From assembly GCA_051744365.1 (NCBI GenBank), contig JBNJCX010000028.1:1-23167 (forward strand): a DNA stretch of 23,167 nt. Direction: 5' to 3'. The notes under the pieces were generated by a model, which saw only the letters and a list, made by a program, of their open reading frames with translations, searched no databases and was not told the DNA's origin. Below, piece by piece: positions 15,500 through 22,706 of this stretch; the first letter of the stretch is position 1, and the number at the start of each line of letters is the position of its first letter. The position numbers and the translations under genes were made by a program. This DNA is from Gudongella sp051744365. GTDB taxonomy: Bacteria; Bacillota; Clostridia; Tissierellales; Tissierellaceae.

Positions 15500-15554
15500 A
15501 AAAAAACATAGCCCAGGCGGGCAGGTCTAGCGAAACCTACCCGCCTGGGCTTTT
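15500..15554 (-). terminator. Riboswitch-controlled terminator ahead of the purine permease
   Basis: On the minus strand GCCCAGGCGGGTAGG (from 15550) pairs with CCTGCCCGCCTGGGC (ending 15511), a 15-bp stem with one G-U pair. After a short TATG it is followed by seven T residues (15506-15500). Its 5' arm shares GCCC with the last helix of the PRPP aptamer. Confidence 0.9.
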
Positions 15555-15632
15555 ATCCCTTCGGTGTGGTGCTCTCAGGCACCTGTACCGCTCGGACCTG
15601 CTGAGAAAATCTCACGGAACCCTAGGTACACT
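15547..15632 (-). ncRNA. PRPP riboswitch (ykkC subtype 2b), downstream half of tandem unit 2
   Basis: The conserved blocks are the same as in unit 1: CCTAGGGTTCCG, GGTCCGAGCGGTACAGG, CACACCGAAGGG and the end helix GGGATAAAAGCCC (15559-15547). The hairpin between the blocks differs in sequence but keeps its length (GTGCCTGAGAGCAC here), which shows that structure is conserved rather than only recently copied. It should act as a PRPP-dependent antiterminator for the permease-purC pair. Confidence 0.85.
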
Positions 15633-15636
15633 TTCA

Positions 15637-15703
15637 CTCATAGTTCAGTAATTCTTGGTCACTGACTAGAAACATCCCAACCGTATTATGGGACCTATAT
15701 GAG
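15637..15703 (-). ncRNA. Guanine riboswitch aptamer, upstream half of tandem unit 2
   Basis: P1 is CTCATA (15703-15698) with TATGAG (15642-15637). P2 is TCCCA/TGGGA with loop TAATACGG. J2/3 is TGTTTCTA, and P3 is TCAGT/ACTGA. J3/1 is AACTATG, with C at the specificity position, so guanine or hypoxanthine. L3 reads GACCAAGAAT in place of the usual ACCGTAAAT, but the CC needed for the L2-L3 contact with GG is kept. It starts about 15 bases after the predicted transcription start. Confidence 0.87.
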
Positions 15704-15724
15704 CCATATTTAATTCACAATATG

Positions 15725-15753
15725 AGTTTAACAGGTTGACACTCCCATGTCAA
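15725..15753 (-). promoter_or_regulatory. Promoter of the permease-purC-(purE...purD) transcript
   Basis: A perfect TTGACA (15753-15748), a 17-base spacer and TAAACT (15730-15725) on the minus strand lie just upstream of riboswitch unit 2. The -35 box is one arm of a 7-bp inverted repeat, GTTGACA-ctccca-TGTCAAC, at 15735-15754, a possible repressor site. Confidence 0.7.
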
Positions 15754-15757
15754 CAAG

Positions 15758-15871
15758 TTAATTTAAAACATATTTCCTATATAAATGTGTAAACCGAGCC
15801 ATCCATACAGTTGTTTCAAGGTCGCATCCTTCTATTTTCAATGGTTTCACAGACTCTGGATTTTCTTCCAT
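15758..15871 (-). CDS. Possible 37-residue small protein
   Basis: An ATG four bases after the methyltransferase stop opens a 37-codon frame that ends at TAA just before the pur promoter. The peptide starts MEENPESVKPLK and ends with a basic, aromatic stretch (ARFTHLYRKYVLN). The ribosome site is weak: AAGGA lies about 14 bases upstream. I do not recognise a family. It may be a small protein of the same operon, a remnant, or chance. It occupies most of the space between 15754 and 15875, where I see no other feature. Confidence 0.25.
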   Translation of the reverse strand: MEENPESVKPLKIEGCDLETTVWMARFTHLYRKYVLN

Positions 15872-15875
15872 CTGT

Positions 15876-16529
15876 TTATTTTAAATCCTTGAAGGTCGAG
15901 TACCTGTTATTATTCGAATAGATCAATTCCAGACCTACCAGATTCCCTATGACCTCCATTGTCTTTGGGGTAAAAAATGCTATATGACTGGGATCCCTGA
16001 TATAGAACCAGTCCATAAATTCCTCCTTGTCCCCAGGGTGGAAAAGGGTCATTATTGCCAGAACGCCATCTTTTTTGAGAAGCCTTTTGAACAGCCTAAA
16101 GTACTCCAGAGGGTTATCCAGGTGTTCAACCACCTCGGTTGATGTAATCAAATCGTAGCTTTTGCCCTTGTATGACTTTTCTGTTGAGTAGAATTTATCA
16201 TATATATCCATCCGGTACCCGTAATCCCTTTCCATGATCAACGAAAGCACAGGCTCAGGGCCGCTTCCAAAATCAAACCCATCACGGCCCTCTCCGGCAA
16301 ATGGAACTACGCTGGCATCAACAAAGTCTGAAAGATACTTTACATACTTCTCATCTTGTAATGAATTGTTGTGGTTCTCATAGATTTTAAATTCTTCTTC
16401 AAGGCTGACATGATGGGAAGAATCCTTCCATATAAAGCTGCAGCTATTACACTGATGAAATATCATATCAAATTTTTCATGGTGAAACTCTTTTGTTTCC
16501 CCGCCACATATTTTGCAATCTATAGCCAT
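15876..16529 (-). CDS. SAM-dependent methyltransferase with N-terminal zinc ribbon
   Basis: The 217-residue protein begins with a four-Cys zinc ribbon (Cys5, Cys8, Cys27, Cys30). A class I methyltransferase fold follows: motif I DFGSGPEP (86-93), STEVVEHLDNP (130-140), and DPSHIAFFTPKT (179-190), typical of the Methyltransf_23 group. Members methylate small molecules or carry sugar-type substrates; the target here is not readable. AAGGAGG precedes its ATG, and it lies 17 bases after the questin-oxidase-like gene, so the two are probably co-transcribed and may share a substrate. Confidence 0.87.
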   Translation of the reverse strand: MAIDCKICGGETKEFHHEKFDMIFHQCNSCSFIWKDSSHHVSLEEEFKIYENHNNSLQDEKYVKYLSDFVDASVVPFAGEGRDGFDFGSGPEPVLSLIMERDYGYRMDIYDKFYSTEKSYKGKSYDLITSTEVVEHLDNPLEYFRLFKRLLKKDGVLAIMTLFHPGDKEEFMDWFYIRDPSHIAFFTPKTMEVIGNLVGLELIYSNNNRYSTFKDLK

Positions 16530-16546
16530 TATTCCTCCTTGGATCC

Positions 16547-17551
16547 TTATTCTGTCCTGTCTATCCTTCTCTTTGCAATTGTCTTCAAACCTGGCTTGTG
16601 GAACATCCTGTCCATTTCACTGGCAGTATATGCAAGCTTAATCGTATGGACATCCCTGGATTTTGACGCCATGGAAAGAATGTCTTGCCAGGATTCTTCC
16701 AGTACCGGAACCTCCTCATCTGACACACTTAGCTCCTCGACAGTCAACAGATGTGATGTTATGGATGTAGTCATAATATCCAGAGCATGGGAATAGTCTT
16801 CAAAGTAGTCCTTCAAGACCACAAGTGCATGAAGCCCCGTTATGCAATGAAGCACAACTATGCTGTCTGTGTCCCTGTAGGCTGGAACCAGCAGGTCAAG
16901 AAGTGCACTGATCTTCTCCTCAGGATCTCCTTCCACCAGGAATCCCAGTTTTATATACATGGGGTTTGAATACAATGCCTTCAATTTCATTCCCATGGTC
17001 TGTTCATCCTCTAAAAGTTTCTTTATATTGGGATTATTAAGCAGGTTTTCCATTTCATGGATAATCCGGTCTCCCTCTATTGATACCTCAAAGGTTCCTG
17101 CACCCTTGTAACCTGTTATATAGTACGCAAGTGCCCTTCTCAGCTCATGGATATACTCCTTATCCTCGCGAAGTCCTTCCACGGCATATGCAGTCCTTAT
17201 AAGGGTGTGGAACAAGCCTGAGGACATTCCGAATTTAAGCTTATCCAGTATCTTGAAAGTGTACTCCTCCCAGTTGTCCAGATTCAGCTCATCCTTTACC
17301 AGCTCCAGGCATGCTTCATAGCCATCCCTGTTTTCAACGCATTTCCATATGTCATCGGTTTTCTGGTATTCTTTCTTTACAGGATCTATGGTAGCCCTCT
17401 TTACATACCATTCAGAAAACTCCTCTGTTCCCTTCAAATCCCCTGTCAACTTAAAATATGCAAGCTGACCCATTGGAAGGTGGTTGACAAGACTTCCCTG
17501 GTATGGAGAGTGTTCCTCCCCGTAACGGTTTACTATTTCTCCAATACTCAT
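16547..17551 (-). CDS. Questin oxidase-like protein (DUF4243 family)
   Basis: The start at 17551 follows GGAGGGG by five bases and gives 334 residues; an ATG 21 bases upstream overlaps that site. NRYGEEHSPYQGSLVNHLPMG near the N-terminus and His-rich helical segments such as GLFHTLIRTAYAVEG and VLHCITGLHALV fit the questin oxidase/AflY-like family, which in fungi opens anthraquinone rings with oxygen. Bacterial members are uncharacterised. The protein is soluble and almost wholly helical. It is the first gene of an operon with a methyltransferase and has a good promoter at 17609-17637. An oxygenase role would be odd in an anaerobe, so the catalysed reaction may differ. The family call is from motif memory and is moderately sure. 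Confidence 0.72.
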   Translation of the reverse strand: MSIGEIVNRYGEEHSPYQGSLVNHLPMGQLAYFKLTGDLKGTEEFSEWYVKRATIDPVKKEYQKTDDIWKCVENRDGYEACLELVKDELNLDNWEEYTFKILDKLKFGMSSGLFHTLIRTAYAVEGLREDKEYIHELRRALAYYITGYKGAGTFEVSIEGDRIIHEMENLLNNPNIKKLLEDEQTMGMKLKALYSNPMYIKLGFLVEGDPEEKISALLDLLVPAYRDTDSIVVLHCITGLHALVVLKDYFEDYSHALDIMTTSITSHLLTVEELSVSDEEVPVLEESWQDILSMASKSRDVHTIKLAYTASEMDRMFHKPGLKTIAKRRIDRTE

Positions 17552-17608
17552 ATAGCCCCTCCTCATATACACTTAATTCATGATTCTCATAAAAAACCTC
17601 TCCCCTAC

Positions 17609-17637
17609 AGTTTATCAGATTAAAGCTTAATCGTAAA
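17609..17637 (-). promoter_or_regulatory. Promoter of the questin-oxidase-like operon
   Basis: TTTACG (17637-17632), a 17-base spacer and TAAACT (17614-17609) on the minus strand. The spacer contains GATTAA-agc-TTAATC (17618-17632), a perfect 6-bp inverted repeat in the place where spacer-binding activators or repressors act. Confidence 0.5.
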
Positions 17638-17679
17638 CTTAACAAAAATCCTTATTCAATAGATATAGCAAAATACCCC

Positions 17680-17843
17680 TTGCATTATTTCTCTTTGTGT
17701 GTTATTCTTAAGTAGAACTTGAATTTAGAGTAATAGCAACACAATAGATATTTCCTGCGGCAGTACCAGCTGGTACACCTGTAACGAAATTTTATTAGTT
17801 AGTTATTTACTAAGATTCAACAAAAAAATTTCGGAGGTGCATT
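17680..17843 (+). promoter_or_regulatory. Promoter and long leader of the cold shock gene
   Basis: TTGCAT (17680-17685), 17 bases, then TATTCT (17703-17708) is a moderate promoter. It would leave a leader of about 130 bases, as is common for cold shock genes. In the leader, GTACCAGCTGGTAC (17763-17776) is a 14-bp palindrome able to form a short hairpin. GGAGGTG lies just before the ATG. Confidence 0.45.
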
Positions 17844-18041
17844 ATGCAAGGTACAGTAAAATGGTTTAACGCAGAAAAAGGGTTTGGATTTATTACAGGA
17901 CAAGACGGAAAAGATGTTTTCGCACACTTTTCACAAATTCAAAAAGATGGATTCAAAACACTTGAAGAAGGACAAGAAGTAGAGTTTGACGTAGTAGAAG
18001 GTCAAAAAGGACTTCAAGCAGAGAATATCGTTAGTTTATAA
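17844..18041 (+). CDS. cspA: Cold shock protein, CspA/CspB family
   Basis: This 65-residue single cold shock domain carries MQGTVKWFNAEKGFGFI at the start, RNP1 KGFGFI (12-17) and RNP2 VFAHF (25-29). It binds single-stranded RNA and DNA and acts as an RNA chaperone. Codon use is more A-rich than in neighbouring genes, which fits high expression. It is a single-gene unit with a long leader and a strong terminator. The symbol names the family only, as genomes often hold several paralogues. Confidence 0.97.
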   Translation: MQGTVKWFNAEKGFGFITGQDGKDVFAHFSQIQKDGFKTLEEGQEVEFDVVEGQKGLQAENIVSL

Positions 18042-18053
18042 TTAGCGAATATT

Positions 18054-18090
18054 AATCCCTGAGCTTTAGCTCAGGGATTTTCTTTTTTTT
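18054..18090 (+). terminator. Strong terminator after the cold shock gene
   Basis: AATCCCTGAGC (18054-18064), loop TTTA and GCTCAGGGATT (18069-18079) form a perfect 11-bp stem followed by TTTCTTTTTTTT. It lies between convergent genes and may also slow transcripts leaving metA. Confidence 0.95.
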
Positions 18091-18093
18091 GTA

Positions 18094-19020
18094 TTAATAT
18101 ACAATCGGTTCCATCTCATCAATAATATATGGGGTTTCCTGGTATACACAGTAGTTTAACCAGTTTGAAAAAAGAAGCTGGGAATGTCCCCTCCACTTTA
18201 TTACGATTTCCCCGTTTGGATCATCATCCGAGAAATAGTTTTTTGGCAGCTGCTCAATTCCCTTGGCCAGATCTCTTTCATATTCCTTCTTTAGCGTCTC
18301 CCTGTCGTATTCTCCATGACCCTGTATAAATATCTGCCTTCTATCAGCTATGGATGAAATGTGGACACCTGCTTCCTGTGATTCAGCGAGAATTCTCATT
18401 TCCGGAATCCTATCATACTCCTCTCTTAAAATCTGAGTATGTCTTGAGTGAGGGGCATAGAATTTATCGTCAAATCCTCTCATAAGCCTCCCGCCAATCG
18501 GGGTCACATCATGAGCAAATACTCCAAAGAGCTTATCATCCATAAAACTTCTCTTCAAACCAAAATGATAATACAGAGCTGCCTGGGCACCCCAGCAAAT
18601 ATGCATTGTGCTGTATACGTTTCTTTTGGAGTACTCCATCAACTGGACCAACTCATCCCAGTAGTCAACCTCCTCGTATGGGAGACTTTCAACTGGAGCC
18701 CCCGTTATTATCATTCCATCAAATTTCCTGTTCTTAATATCCTCAAAAGTACCATAGAAGTTATCAAGGTGATCCCGTCTGGTATTTCTGGATTCATGTG
18801 ATTTCATATGAACAAGGTGGATATTTATCTGAAGAGGTGTGTTCGCCAGCATTCTAATAAGCTGCGTCTCAGTCTCTATCTTTTTGGGCATCAGGTTTAC
18901 AATACACACTTCAAGAGGTCTGATGTCCTGACCGTAGGCTCTTGCATCCTTCATTACAAATATCTTTTCCTTTTTCAATATATCATATGCGGGGAGATCC
19001 CCTGGTATTACCACAGGCAT
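18094..19020 (-). CDS. metA: Homoserine O-acetyltransferase, MetA type
   Basis: MetA activates homoserine for methionine synthesis. The 308 residues are the normal length. The catalytic Cys142 is in HICWGAQA, and His235 and Glu237 are in QGHGEYD. Residue 111 (TGAPVES) is Glu, as in the Bacillus enzyme that uses acetyl-CoA; enzymes with Gly there use succinyl-CoA. This makes O-acetylhomoserine the likely product and fits the O-acetylhomoserine sulfhydrylase gene 17 bases upstream in the same operon. Expression is expected to follow the SAM-I riboswitch ahead of metY. There is no signal peptide; the protein is cytoplasmic. Confidence 0.95.
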   Translation of the reverse strand: MPVVIPGDLPAYDILKKEKIFVMKDARAYGQDIRPLEVCIVNLMPKKIETETQLIRMLANTPLQINIHLVHMKSHESRNTRRDHLDNFYGTFEDIKNRKFDGMIITGAPVESLPYEEVDYWDELVQLMEYSKRNVYSTMHICWGAQAALYYHFGLKRSFMDDKLFGVFAHDVTPIGGRLMRGFDDKFYAPHSRHTQILREEYDRIPEMRILAESQEAGVHISSIADRRQIFIQGHGEYDRETLKKEYERDLAKGIEQLPKNYFSDDDPNGEIVIKWRGHSQLLFSNWLNYCVYQETPYIIDEMEPIVY

Positions 19021-19037
19021 ATGTCATCCTCCTTATC

Positions 19038-20321
19038 TTAAATACATTTGGTTACCTGATTTATGGCGTAGTCAAAGTCGTTTATAATATCCCTCCTATT
19101 CTCAATTCCCACTGATACCCTGATCAGGTCGGGACTTACACCTGCATTAATCTGTTGCTCCTCTGTAAGCTGTCTGTGGGTAGTGCTGGCAGGATGAAGT
19201 ATGCTTGTCCTAAGATCTCCAAGGTGCACCACAAGAGCAGTAAGCTCAAGATGCTTGACCAGTTCCTTACCTGCCTCAGCACCACCCTTGATTCCAAAGG
19301 TCAGGATTCCACTTCCACTCTTAAGATATCTTTTTGCGCTGCTGAAGGTTTTATGGTTTTCCAGATATGGATAATTAACCCATGCTACTCCTGGATGATT
19401 CTGCAGGAATTTCGCAAGAGCCAGCGCGTTTTCACTATGTCTTTCCATTCTCAGATGCAGGGTCTCCAAGCCTTTGTGGAACAAAAATGCTGCAAAAGGA
19501 CTTAAAGTCATCCCGAAATCTCTCATCAGTTGTACTCTGGCTTTAGTTATATATGCAGCTGCGCCAAAATCCCTTACATAGCTGACTCCATGATAGCTGG
19601 GGTCTGGCTCCACAAGCTCGGGAAACTTACCGTTGTCCCAGTTGAAGCTTCCACCGTCTATTACAATTCCACCTACACTCGTTCCGTGCCCGTCTGTATA
19701 TTTTGTGGCAGAATGGATTATTATATCCACATCATATTCAAATGGTCTGCACAGAATTGGAGTTGCAAGTGTATTGTCAACTATAAAGGGAACATCCAGC
19801 GATTTTGCCACCTTGCTGAACTTCTCAAAATCAAGGATATTTAGTCCAGGATTCCCTATGGTCTCCCCGAATACTGCCTTGGTACTTTCCCTGCCCTCTG
19901 CCACAATTTCTTCATAGGTAGCTTCAGGGTCTACAAAAGAAACCTGGATTCCCAGCTTCTTAAGTGTTACACCAAGAAGATTGAAGGTTCCGCCGTAGAT
20001 TGTCGACGCAGCAATGATATGATCTCCTGCACTGCAGATATTCAAAATAGCCAAGGTTGTGGCAGCCTGACCCGAAGAAGCAGCAACCGCTCCTATGCCA
20101 CCTTCCAAAAGGGCCATCTTGTTCTCAAATTCGGCAACAGTAGGGTTGCTGATCCTTGAATACATATGCTCAGCGCTCTTTAAATCAAATAGATCTGCCA
20201 CATCGTCTGAATCGTAGTACTGATATGTGGTGCTTTGAACTATTGGCAGAACCCGTGGCTCACCTGATTTAGGCTTGTAGGTTCCCTGTACGCATTGTGT
20301 TTCCACTGAATAATTTTTCAT
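19038..20321 (-). CDS. metY: O-acetylhomoserine sulfhydrylase (PLP-dependent)
   Basis: MetY makes homocysteine from O-acetylhomoserine and sulfide. The 427 residues have the Cys/Met metabolism PLP-enzyme fold: YSRISNPTV (54-62), ASSGQAA (81-87), and the cofactor Lys207 in SATKYTDGHG. The length and the SATKYTDGHG/GGIVIDGG context favour OAH sulfhydrylase over cystathionine enzymes, which are shorter. The ATG has AGGAGGAGG ahead of it. It is the first gene behind a SAM-I riboswitch and is followed by metA. Direct sulfhydrylation suits an anaerobe rich in sulfide. Confidence 0.94.
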   Translation of the reverse strand: MKNYSVETQCVQGTYKPKSGEPRVLPIVQSTTYQYYDSDDVADLFDLKSAEHMYSRISNPTVAEFENKMALLEGGIGAVAASSGQAATTLAILNICSAGDHIIAASTIYGGTFNLLGVTLKKLGIQVSFVDPEATYEEIVAEGRESTKAVFGETIGNPGLNILDFEKFSKVAKSLDVPFIVDNTLATPILCRPFEYDVDIIIHSATKYTDGHGTSVGGIVIDGGSFNWDNGKFPELVEPDPSYHGVSYVRDFGAAAYITKARVQLMRDFGMTLSPFAAFLFHKGLETLHLRMERHSENALALAKFLQNHPGVAWVNYPYLENHKTFSSAKRYLKSGSGILTFGIKGGAEAGKELVKHLELTALVVHLGDLRTSILHPASTTHRQLTEEQQINAGVSPDLIRVSVGIENRRDIINDFDYAINQVTKCI

Positions 20322-20352
20322 GTCTTCCTCCTCCTAACTGTAACCCGTCAGC

Positions 20353-20384
20353 AAAAAAAAGAAAACCACTTCAATAAGAAGCGG
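20353..20384 (-). terminator. SAM-controlled terminator ahead of metY
   Basis: CCGCTTC (20384-20378), loop TTATT and GAAGTGG (20372-20366) on the minus strand are followed by TTTTCTTTTTTTT. An antiterminator is visible: CTTCTTAT of the terminator (20381-20374) can pair with ATAAGAAG at the aptamer's 3' end (20404-20397). Confidence 0.92.
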
Positions 20385-20399
20385 CGATTACCTTTTCTT

Positions 20400-20496
20400 C
20401 TTATCTCCCAGTATAAACTGACGGAATTGGCACCTTGCGCATATGCGTAGGTTGCCGAAGCTTCACAGGGCCATTCCCTCCACTTCTCTTGATAAG
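20400..20496 (-). ncRNA. SAM-I (S-box) riboswitch
   Basis: P1 is CTTATC (20496-20491) with GATAAG (20405-20400). The S-box core follows: AAGAG, GGAGGGAATGGCCC, TGAAGC, CGGCAACC, then GGTGCCAATTCC and the closing TGGGAGATAAG. SAM binding stabilises P1, frees the terminator arm and switches metY-metA off. All conserved blocks are present, so I am confident. Confidence 0.97.
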
Positions 20497-20527
20497 TTAC
20501 AATTATTAAATTTTAGTATTTCATTTA

Positions 20528-20556
20528 ATATTATTCTCTTTTTCTTTCTTTGTCAA
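20528..20556 (-). promoter_or_regulatory. Promoter of the metY-metA operon
   Basis: Perfect TTGACA (20556-20551), a 17-base purine-rich spacer and TAATAT (20533-20528) on the minus strand, about 30 bases before the S-box. It lies just past the stop of the metal ATPase gene, for which I see no separate terminator. Confidence 0.8.
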
Positions 20557-20563
20557 GAGTGTT

Positions 20564-22690
20564 TTACAATTTATATCTCATTACTCTCATCGCATTCAAC
20601 ACTGCGATCAATGCAACCCCAACATCTGCAAACACTGCCTCCCACATGGTTGCAATGCCTGCTGCTCCCAAGACCAGCACAATCCCCTTGACTCCCAATG
20701 CAAAAATAATATTCTGCCATACAATCTTCTTTGTCCAGGAGGCAATGTCAAGAGCCACAGGAAGCTTTGTTAGCTCATCTGTCATAAGGACTATGTCCGC
20801 TGCCTCAATTGCCGCATCAGACCCAAGAGCCCCCATTGCCACTCCTATATCGGCCCTTGCAAGCACAGGGGCATCATTGATTCCATCTCCCACAAATACC
20901 AGTTTCTTATTTTTTGGCAGTTTAGAAGACAATTCCTCAATTGCAGTTACCTTGTCCTGTGGAAGAAGATTTGAATAGACCTTGTCTATTCCCAGCTCAT
21001 CTGCAACCTGACGTGCAACCTGCTCCCCGTCTCCAGTTAGCATTACCACACTTTGTACCCCTTGCTCCTTCAGTCTTTGGATTGATTCTTTTGCATTGGT
21101 TTTGACCTTATCTGCTATAAGAATATATCCCTGGTACTTTAAATCAACTGCTATATGAATTATTGTCTTTCCATTGTCCTCTGTTTTTACCACTATTCCT
21201 TTGTCCTTAAACAGTGATGTATTGCCTAGGAGTAGTTCTTTGCCTTTAAATTCAACCCAAACCCCAAGTCCTGCCAGCTCCTTGTAGTCTTTAACAAGAC
21301 TCTTTTCCAGCTTCTTCTTATTTGCTCTTACAACAGATTGAGCGATTGGATGTGAAGAATAGCTTTCTCCAAGTGCAGCAAGATGAAGAAGCTCTTCACT
21401 GGACATTTCTCCGGTAGATACCACTTCCACAACCTGAAACTCACCCTTTGTAAGTGTTCCCGTCTTGTCGAACACTACAGTATGGATTGAGTTCAAGGCT
21501 TCCAGAAAGTTACCTCCCTTTACCAGTATCCCTTGTCTTGATGCACCTCCAATCCCGCCAAAGAATCCAAGAGGTATTGATATGACAAGAGCACATGGAC
21601 ATGATACAACAAGGAAAATCAGCGACCTGTAAATCCAGTCAGAAAATAATGCACCTTCTATTGCCAATGGTGGAATTATTGCAAGCCCCAAAGCAAAAAA
21701 TACTACGGCAGGTGTATAATACCTGGCAAACTTGGTTATGAAATTTTCCGTCGGCGCCTTTTTTGATGCTGCATTTTCAACAAGTTCGAGGATTTTAGAT
21801 ACTGTGGATTCATTGTATTCCTTCTCCACCTTGACTTTTAATAGTCCCTGCTTGTTGATAAATCCGCTTAAAACAGAATCTCCCACGTTAACATCCCTGG
21901 GTATCGATTCACCTGTCAAGGCAGCTGTATCCATTGAAGATGCTCCTTCCATTACAATTCCGTCAAGTGGAACCTTTTCACCTGGTCGAATAATTATCTT
22001 ATCCCCAGTCCTTACCTTCATTGGATTTACCTTCAGTGTCTCTTCTCCCTTAGCCAGATTTGCGTAATCAGGTCTTATGTCCATCAGATCTGCAATAGAT
22101 TTTCTTGATCTGTTTACCGCTTGGTCCTGGAAGTATTCACCTACCTGGTAAAAAAGCATTACTGCAACACCTTCAGGGTATTCTCCGATTGCAAAAGCTC
22201 CTATTGTCGCTATAGTCATAAGAAAATTTTCATCAAATACCTGTCCCCTTGTGAGATTACGCCCTGCACGAAGAATTACCTCTCCGCCTATAAGAAAGTA
22301 TGCCGCAAGGAACAGTAATATCTCAGGTATTCCATCAATTGGAAGAATCAAGGCAGCTGCAAAAATAACCGACCCCACTATTATGCCCTTCATATCCTTG
22401 CCTCCATAATGGCTGTGGTCATGACTATGTCCGAGTTCATCCTCATCTTTGTCATAAGCTTGATCACCTTCTTTTTCCATTACCTGTACATGTGGCTCAA
22501 AGAAGTGTACTATTTTTTTGACCTGCTTTTCCAAGTCATTAGAATCGCCTTCGTGCTGCACACTGAGGGTCTTGCTTATGAAATTAAATGATGCAGCTGA
22601 TACCTCAGGGAGTTGCTGAATTCTTGCTTCTATCCTAGAAGCACAGTTAGCTCAGTCCATCCCCTCCAGAAAAAATTCTATCTTCTCCAT
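20564..22690 (-). CDS. cadA: Zn/Cd/Pb P1B-type ATPase with in-frame TGA (probable selenocysteine) in its HMA domain
   Basis: The frame from the ATG at 22690 (GGAGG eight bases upstream) gives 708 residues with one internal TGA at codon 13 (22654-22652). It falls on the first Cys of the metal motif: GMD-(TGA)-ANC, followed by a normal HMA domain (RIEARIQQLPEVSAA). Other motifs, in this numbering: His-rich HSHDHSH 88-94, TGES 259-262, CPC 364-366, DKTGT 408-412, HP 447-448, GDGINDAP 601-608. A Lys after FALGV and an Asp in FADVG mark the Zn/Cd/Pb exporter subgroup. A SECIS-like hairpin follows the TGA, so Sec13 is likely. Otherwise translation would need a weak GTG at 22561 and would lose the HMA domain. 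It is 16 bases after the CadC-type gene. The family is sure; selenocysteine is inferred. Confidence 0.9.
22625..22643 (-). other. Candidate bacterial SECIS element
   Basis: TGCTTCTA (22643-22636), loop GGA and TAGAAGCA (22632-22625) form a perfect 8-bp stem. The loop starts 16 bases after the TGA at 22654-22652. Known bacterial SECIS elements lie just behind the UGA and carry G in the first loop positions, as here. It lies inside coding sequence of the HMA domain. Confidence 0.75.
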
Positions 22691-22706
22691 TTATAGTGCC
22701 TCCGTC

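Noticed and set aside
15735..15754. Terminator for the methyltransferase operon
   Set aside because: The 7-bp stem is not followed by a T-run on either strand, and its arm is a perfect -35 box.
20564..22561. Start of the metal ATPase at the GTG at 22561, as a protein without an HMA domain
   Set aside because: No ribosome site precedes the GTG, whereas the ATG at 22690 has one, and the 43 codons between encode a clear HMA domain apart from the TGA.
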